Part shown: positions 59,209-64,000 of the stretch, piece after piece
Position numbering within the stretch: the stretch's first letter is position 1
Layout: each line of letters opens with the position of its first letter
NCBI GenBank assembly: GCA_963556195.1
Contig: OY744521.1
Location: 126,621,959-126,685,958, forward strand
Length of the DNA stretch: 64,000 bases
Reading direction: 5' to 3'
DNA from: Sepiola atlantica
Taxonomy: Eukaryota > Mollusca > Cephalopoda > Sepiida > Sepiolidae
Notes under the pieces: generated by a model
Databases searched by the model: none
What the model was told of the DNA's origin: nothing
The model's input: the letters and a program-made list of their open reading frames with translations, nothing else
Translations under genes and position numbers: made by a program

Positions 59209-59368
59209 GTGAAGGAAATGTTGCGTTCTATTTTATTAAGTTTGGCCACCATGTCAGGGAGATTAATGTAATGTGGGTAGATGAGGAGTGTATCATCTAC
59301 CCACATCACATTAATCTGCTTTACATAGTCGATAAACTTAATAAAATAGAACACAACATTTCCTTCAC
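59209..59368. repeat. 76 bp inverted repeat with an 8-base loop, Penelope-derived
   Basis: Arms 59209-59284 and 59293-59368 match with about nine differences. The innermost 12 bases (GTGGGTAGATGA) are perfect. The right arm is the start of the Penelope-like RT text; the left arm is its diverged inverted copy. Confidence 0.93.
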
Positions 59369-60280
59369 GACCGAATTAGAAAATAATCGCATCCTCAACT
59401 TATTTTTATATCACTATGCACACCACCTTAAACGGCCTAAACGTTTCAGTCTATAGAAAACCAACGAATAAATTGATCTAATACATTTCTACTCTGACCA
59501 CAACAACAATATAACATCCGGAATGATCATGGATCGTTCCCCAGAGTTCTTAGAATTTGCAACTCTGCTTACTTCCACAATGAAAAACCCTATATTCAGA
59601 ACACTTACAAAGCTTTAAAATATCCTCAATCTGTCATGCAAAACGCTAAACGCGAAACCTTTAATATCCACAAAACAGACTAACACTGCAAAAATGTCCC
59701 CTCATAACAATATCAACAGCACAAATAACACCAATATGATTGGAAAATATAAATCTTATATAGTTCTCCCCAATAATCCCATATTTATTTCCTTACAAAA
59801 ACAATTCAAATCTGACATAAAAATAGTAACATCAACCTCTAAAAGAATTAAGGATTTACTCAACACCAAACCCCGTTCCCACCTACCCCTAAGGACGCTT
59901 CTTCCATATCCGGCATTTACAAAATAAAATGTGCCTCATGTCCGATATTTTATATCGGTGAAACGGCTAGAAATATAAAATCTCGCATTTATCAACACAA
60001 ACAGGACCTCAAACACAACAACCCCACTAACGCATTAGTTATACACAGAAACACTTTTACCCACAAATTTGATTTTACAAACTGCACCCTCCTCAAGGTC
60101 GAATACTCTCCCACGCCGAAAGTGGATCGAAAGCGCTGTAATTATCTCATCACAATCTAACGTAACCCTCAGACTCGGATCTTATTGCTTAAACAAACAT
60201 CTGCCAAAAACCATACTGAAACAATGCAATATATCTCGCCACTGAATTACGGATTCCGTAAGTAGCTATTCCTTTTCACT
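59285..60280 (+). mobile_element. Penelope-like element: RT end plus GIY-YIG endonuclease
   Basis: From the inverted repeat: LNKIEHNISFTTELENNRIL, a shifted FLDI-like segment, then VYRKPT (59449-59466), the hallmark thumb motif of Penelope-like RTs. After a linker (about 59500-59880) the nuclease reads GIYKIKCASC (59912-59941) and FYIGETARNIKSRIYQHKQD (from 59948), then HKFDFTNCTLLKVEY. Frameshifts and stops near 59410, 59480 and 59680. The RT catalytic region upstream is missing. It is better preserved than 23897-24640. Confidence 0.9.
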
Positions 60281-60494
60281 GCTTCTCACTCATGGTTTTC
60301 ATTTATTTTCCTTTTTCTTATTTTTTCCTTTTCTTTCTCACACTTTTTCCCATTTTAATGTCTTTGCTGCACGTGTTTGCATAAATTCGTTCTTTTTTCA
60401 AATAGTTACGCATGTGCCCAAAAAATCCTGTTGTGCTTCTTTTTTTTCTCTATGTTTTGCCGTTATTCAATATTTGTTAAAATCTTCAATTTTA

Positions 60495-60528
60495 CTGAAG
60501 ACGTTCGTTGAGCCGAACAAAACCGGTA
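60495..60528 (+). ncRNA. Degenerate hammerhead-like motif downstream of the Penelope-like element
   Basis: CTGAAGA (60495-60501) fits CTGANGA. Stem II GTTCG/CGAAC (60503-60507, 60514-60518). AAA replaces GAA, then a palindromic ACCGGT (60522-60527) and A. No stem I. Position and form fit the ribozymes known from Penelope-like elements, but this copy should be inactive. Confidence 0.4.
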
Positions 60529-60639
60529 AAATCTCTAGTTTTTTTATGATCTTTTTCCTGTATTTGATTTGTTTTTCTTTTGTCTTTTTCACCCATCCTG
60601 TATTCACGGTATTTCATTTGATGATTCATCGTGCATTTT

Positions 60640-60658
60640 ATCCACACACACACACACA

Positions 60659-60735
<77 letters not shown>
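60640..60735. repeat. (CA)n(TA)n microsatellite
   Basis: Short CA run, then TA to 60735. Confidence 0.95.
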
Positions 60736-60738
<3 letters not shown>

Positions 60739-60841
60739 GGAGAAATGATTAAGATAAAAATTATATCTTTAAATTAAATTATGTCTTTACTAGTCAATAC
60801 TTGAAATACAAAATGGAGCAGTAGTATAAGAACAGTTTCAT

Positions 60842-60856
60842 GTGTGTGTATACCTA

Positions 60857-60919
<63 letters not shown>

Positions 60920-60926
60920 ATACCTA

Positions 60927-60977
<51 letters not shown>
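60842..60977. repeat. Tandem duplication of a composite microsatellite
   Basis: The unit TGTGTGTATACCTATCTC-(TC)n-(TA)n, about 68 bases, occurs twice head to tail (from about 60842 and about 60911). Confidence 0.93.
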
Positions 60978-60979
<2 letters not shown>

Positions 60980-61159
60980 TATAAATATTTGTTTTTATAT
61001 ACAAAGGTATATGTTTCATCCTTACGGGAATCGTCAGTGTAGAGAAGAATTATTCACACCGGTCGCCAGACTCGAGTTATATTTCAAACTCAAATTCCAA
61101 CGTTTTAGCCTACACAGTCGTTGTCAAAAACTCGGTAAATTAGCGAGAGATTAATCCTA

Positions 61160-61513
61160 TATTTTGTTAAACATAGTTCACCACAAATAGGGCAGACCGC
61201 CACTGTAGACGTAAGGGGCTACTGAGAAAACGGGTGTGATTTTTTTTTACGGCTGGGGTAGGGGTTCAACCTAAATTGGGAGATGTGTAGCGAGATGTCT
61301 GTTTACATTAGTTTTACATTTCTGCATGTCAGTACCGCCAGGAAAACAGGGAGCAGGGAGGGAGTTCTAGAGCCCACCAACACGAAGAAAGAAGCTTTTG
61401 GAGTAGAAAGCTCTTCGGCATCTGGAGACCTCCACAGTGAATGGATGGGATTTGGCAGATTGTCGGGTTGGTCTAGTGAATTTGCGTCGTGGGGGCACCA
61501 GAGCAGCTGTCGT
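61160..61513 (-). mobile_element. Jockey-type LINE, 3' end copy
   Basis: Read minus: CACCAGAGCAGC-side start, GAAGAGCTTTCTACTCC, GGGAGCAGGGAGGGAGTTCT (plus), CGTAAGGGGCTACTGAG (plus), ending at AACATAGTTCACCACA (plus, left edge). 5'-truncated at about 61513. Confidence 0.9.
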
Positions 61514-61617
61514 AAAGTGTTCTATTATTGAAAAGAACAATGCATTGAAGCCACGATTACGGCTGGCTGCGTTAATACTACTCACTGCATTGCCTAGTCT
61601 AGATTAGGGGCGACAAA

Positions 61618-61623
<6 letters not shown>

Positions 61624-61686
<63 letters not shown>
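61624..61686. repeat. (AT)n microsatellite leading into an element head
   Basis: About 31 AT units then CTAGCAATTTTACCCAGCGT, the same head as at 49433 and 62499. Confidence 0.93.
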
Positions 61687-61870
61687 TAGCAATTTTACCC
61701 AGCGTTGTCCGAGTTCGGATGTGGGATAACAGCATATGCAACTGTATAGTGAATAAACTTTACTTAAACAGCCATCTTGATATTCTCAGTTTGATATCTT
61801 AACCACTGAGCTATTCAGATATATGTTAATACTTTTACGCTTATAAATAGATGAATTTCAATGTGAACAT

Positions 61871-62292
61871 TTTTTTTATTTCGGCGAATGCTTACAATTT
61901 ATTCTATCTTACGAACGTTTCATGGCCAGTAAACAAAAATATAGACGTTAGTTTCTCCGAGCTGCTGATCAGAGACCTTTATTTAATATTAGAAAATAAG
62001 CACACTAGTCGAAAACAATATGGCGGCTTGAAAATCGGCTCACGTTATATCCAATGTACGGGGGGATTTTCTCCGATTATCTTCTTTAATGTGAGTTTCG
62101 TGTGTTTTAGCCTTGCTGTATTTTCATCTTTCTTTTTTTCATTTTGCTTCTTTTTTGCTTTGGACCAGTGTGCTTATTTTTTGCTATTAAATGAAGGTCT
62201 CTGATGAGCAACCCGGAAAAAAACTAAAGACTATATATGGTGAAACGGTCGTAAGACGAAATAAAATATAAGCATTCGCCGAAATAAAATAA
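61871..62292. repeat. Fold-back repeat with about 130-140 bp arms
   Basis: The arms 61871-62009 and 62164-62292 are reverse complements with small indels and scattered differences. Shared words are TTTCGGCGAATGCTTA, AGAGACCTTYATTTAATA and AAATAAGCACACT. The frame 61851-62204 crosses it and is not a gene. Confidence 0.82.
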
Positions 62293-62457
62293 TAATGCTT
62301 GTAGATTGACGTTTTTTTCTTTGGTCAATCAATGCAACCAATCAATAGATATTCTCTGAAGCCGGAAACATAACTTTATTGAGCTTGTAAGCTGAAACAA
62401 TTTGGATAATAATGGATATATACCTTAAAAATATATATTCTTTTTATAAACACAGAA

Positions 62458-62458
<1 letters not shown>

Positions 62459-62497
<39 letters not shown>

Positions 62498-62498
62498 A
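62459..62498. repeat. (TA)n(TG)n microsatellite
   Basis: About 8 TA and 12 TG units directly before an element E head. Confidence 0.94.
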
Positions 62499-62870
62499 TT
62501 AGCAGGTTTACCCGGCTTTGCCCAGGTTGAGAGGATAACATCACATGCAAAAATACATTAATGCCAGTACATCTATTTTGAAAATGGGCCTTCTTGCGCT
62601 GTTACTACTCAAAAACCTAAATCAAATATTAAGAGCTATTTACACTCCTATTTATGTCTACTATCTGTGTTTCAAATTTCATTTGGTTTTCTAATCCATG
62701 AATACATTTATTTTTAAGGAGGTTCTGCCCTTTTGTCTTCCTTTGCATGAAACTAAATTAAACTAAATACAATCCACATTGCCCACTATTACGCCTAGCA
62801 GCTGTGTTTATAAAATTCATAATGATCAGTTGATTAGCTTTTGAACTTACTCCACACAAACATAAAAATA
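62499..62870 (+). repeat. Dispersed element E, copy with head
   Basis: TATTAGCAGGTTTACCCGGC then TTTGCCCAGG is the head. It ends with AACTAAATTAAACTAAATAC, ATTACGCCTAGC and CATAATGATCAGTTGATTAG, shared with 37945-38050. Confidence 0.68.
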
Positions 62871-63198
62871 CGCAAATACAACTAAGTCATTTAATCGCTT
62901 TACAACTCAAGAAAGCTCGAATTAAACACTCTCCAATTTGAACTTTTCTTTAACCACAATTATAGAAGAAAGCAGAACATGAATATTTTTTTTAATTCTT
63001 CCATTTGTTTTACATTCCAAAATAGTATTAAAAATAAAAAAAGCTGATTTTGTTGTAGTAAATTCACGATTCGTCGTTTCGCACCCAGACTGAAAAAGTA
63101 ATTTTGAACGAATTCGGGTCAATGACGTACAACTTTGAATGAGTACATTTCCCTTGCACCACACATTACGCAAGATTTAGTTTGACACACTTCGAGAT
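62871..63198. other. Unassigned spacer
   Basis: No recognised feature. Confidence 0.4.
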
Positions 63199-63290
63199 AC
63201 ACACACACACACACACACCACCACCACCACCACCACCACCACCACCACCACCACCACAACCAACAACAACTACAACAACAACAACAACTA
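63199..63290. repeat. (CA)n(CCA)n(CAA)n microsatellite
   Basis: CA to about 63219, CCA to about 63256, then CAA/CTA. The minus-strand poly-Trp/Gly frames are repeat translation. Confidence 0.96.
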
Positions 63291-64000
63291 CGCTTGACAT
63301 TTCTAAAATCCAAAAATAAATCTGGCAAATAAGTGCTTCGGGGAATGATGATGCCAAAGCCAAAGATACCTACCTCTAAATCCCCGGACGGCTGAAAGCA
63401 GAACGGGTGGTTTCGGCAGCGCTCTAGTTTTATTTAATCTTGTCAGAAAAAAATATGGTACTCATGCAGTTTACGACTCGTGCTGTCGGCATCTTCCGGC
63501 AGTGTACGTAAACCGCCGAAATACGCCAAAACAATTAGCCAATCAGATTTCAGCAGACGATAATTGTCAATCGCGAATTGAATATAGCGTAAAAACCAAC
63601 AAGTTAAGGAAATTGAGTAAAGCGATCATGAATTTCATCGAGTTATAACAGACGCTTCAGTCTCCGGAAGGAATTATTGAATTTTGTCAGAAAAGAAAAC
63701 TTACAGGCTAAAAGACTAGTTGCATAACATGCTCTTTTTCACCATAACCCTACAAAAAAAATTAAGCTAACCCTAACATAATCCTAACCGTAACCTAGTC
63801 GGTCAGCTTGAAAAGCTGTACAAGTAAAAAATAAATTCATGGAAACCAAAAAGAAAAATTGCTAACAGTTCTTTTATATTGTCTTCGTAAAAAAATAAGT
63901 ATTCTTTAAATTAAGATTACAATATGATGACTGTTTTTTTAAATTTAAATATTGTTTCCTTAATTTTTCCAGTTTGATAGCGTCTTCATCAACAATTACA
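63291..64000. other. Unassigned spacer to the window end
   Basis: A short TAACCCTAA-like patch at 63765-63800 is too degenerate to call telomeric. Nothing else recognised. Confidence 0.4.

Noticed and set aside
61851..62204. A 117-codon open frame
   Set aside because: It lies inside a fold-back repeat and has no recognisable domain.
63765..63800. Telomere-like TAACCCTAA text
   Set aside because: Only two or three degenerate units, not a tandem array.

Overview
This window looks like non-genic DNA from a large, AT-rich animal genome, most likely a mollusc and probably an octopus-like cephalopod. The grounds are several hundred-base-scale (TA)n, (TG)n, (GATA)n and (ATT)n microsatellites, a tRNA-derived SINE family present in many short copies, seven copies of one Jockey-type LINE, Penelope-like elements, and no compact gene structure. 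The taxon is inferred from repeat style and was not tested by any search. I recognise no intact host protein-coding gene. The longer open frames are translated microsatellites or fragments of retroelement proteins.

Layout. 0-1 kb: a broken Ty3/Gypsy pol fragment on the minus strand. 1.3-5.1 kb: microsatellites, including a 1.1 kb (TAR)n block whose orientation flips inside it. 5.4-13.3 kb: a SINE-rich stretch holding tRNA-derived SINE copies, a second SINE-like family (one copy with a U2-snRNA-like head), a 5S rRNA-like relic and a 544 bp MITE sitting in one half of a direct duplication. 14.6-17.5 kb: two LINE copies tail to tail. 18.5-20.6 kb: more tRNA SINEs, one with recognisable A and B boxes. 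21-24.7 kb: a 29 bp minisatellite, a second 5S relic, an RTE-like LINE C-terminus, a nested palindrome and a Penelope-like GIY-YIG remnant. 24.7-33.5 kb: microsatellites, paired short repeats and an RTE-like scrap. 33.6-34.4 kb: a LINE interrupted by a 15 bp minisatellite. 34.5-38 kb: inverted copies of a 200 bp repeat and a cluster of bZIP-type palindromes. 39.3-41.4 kb: a LINE copy. 42.1 kb: a U2-like SINE copy. 44.3-47.8 kb: the longest LINE copy, inserted in a MITE. 49.7-50.5 kb: a GC-rich 35 bp minisatellite. 51.1-55.3 kb: AT arrays and LINE scraps flanking an inverted pair of 200 bp units that each contain a well-formed hammerhead ribozyme. 56.7 kb: a pogo/Tigger-like MITE. 58.2-60.5 kb: a second hammerhead family, a LINE C-terminus and a second Penelope-like element. 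61-64 kb: a LINE 3' end, fold-back repeats and microsatellites.

The most notable content is RNA-level. Two inverted units at 52.1 and 53.7 kb fold by eye into complete type I hammerhead ribozymes, and a third, different hammerhead lies at 58.5 kb. A looser form of the same signature (CTGANGA, hairpin, GAAA) recurs in several unrelated repeat families, often close to a (TA)n tract. Two SINE copies begin with sequence matching the branch-point-binding region of U2 snRNA, and two 5S-rRNA-like relics are present. Nothing here forms an operon-like functional module. The relationships are insertion, nesting, duplication and inversion of mobile elements.
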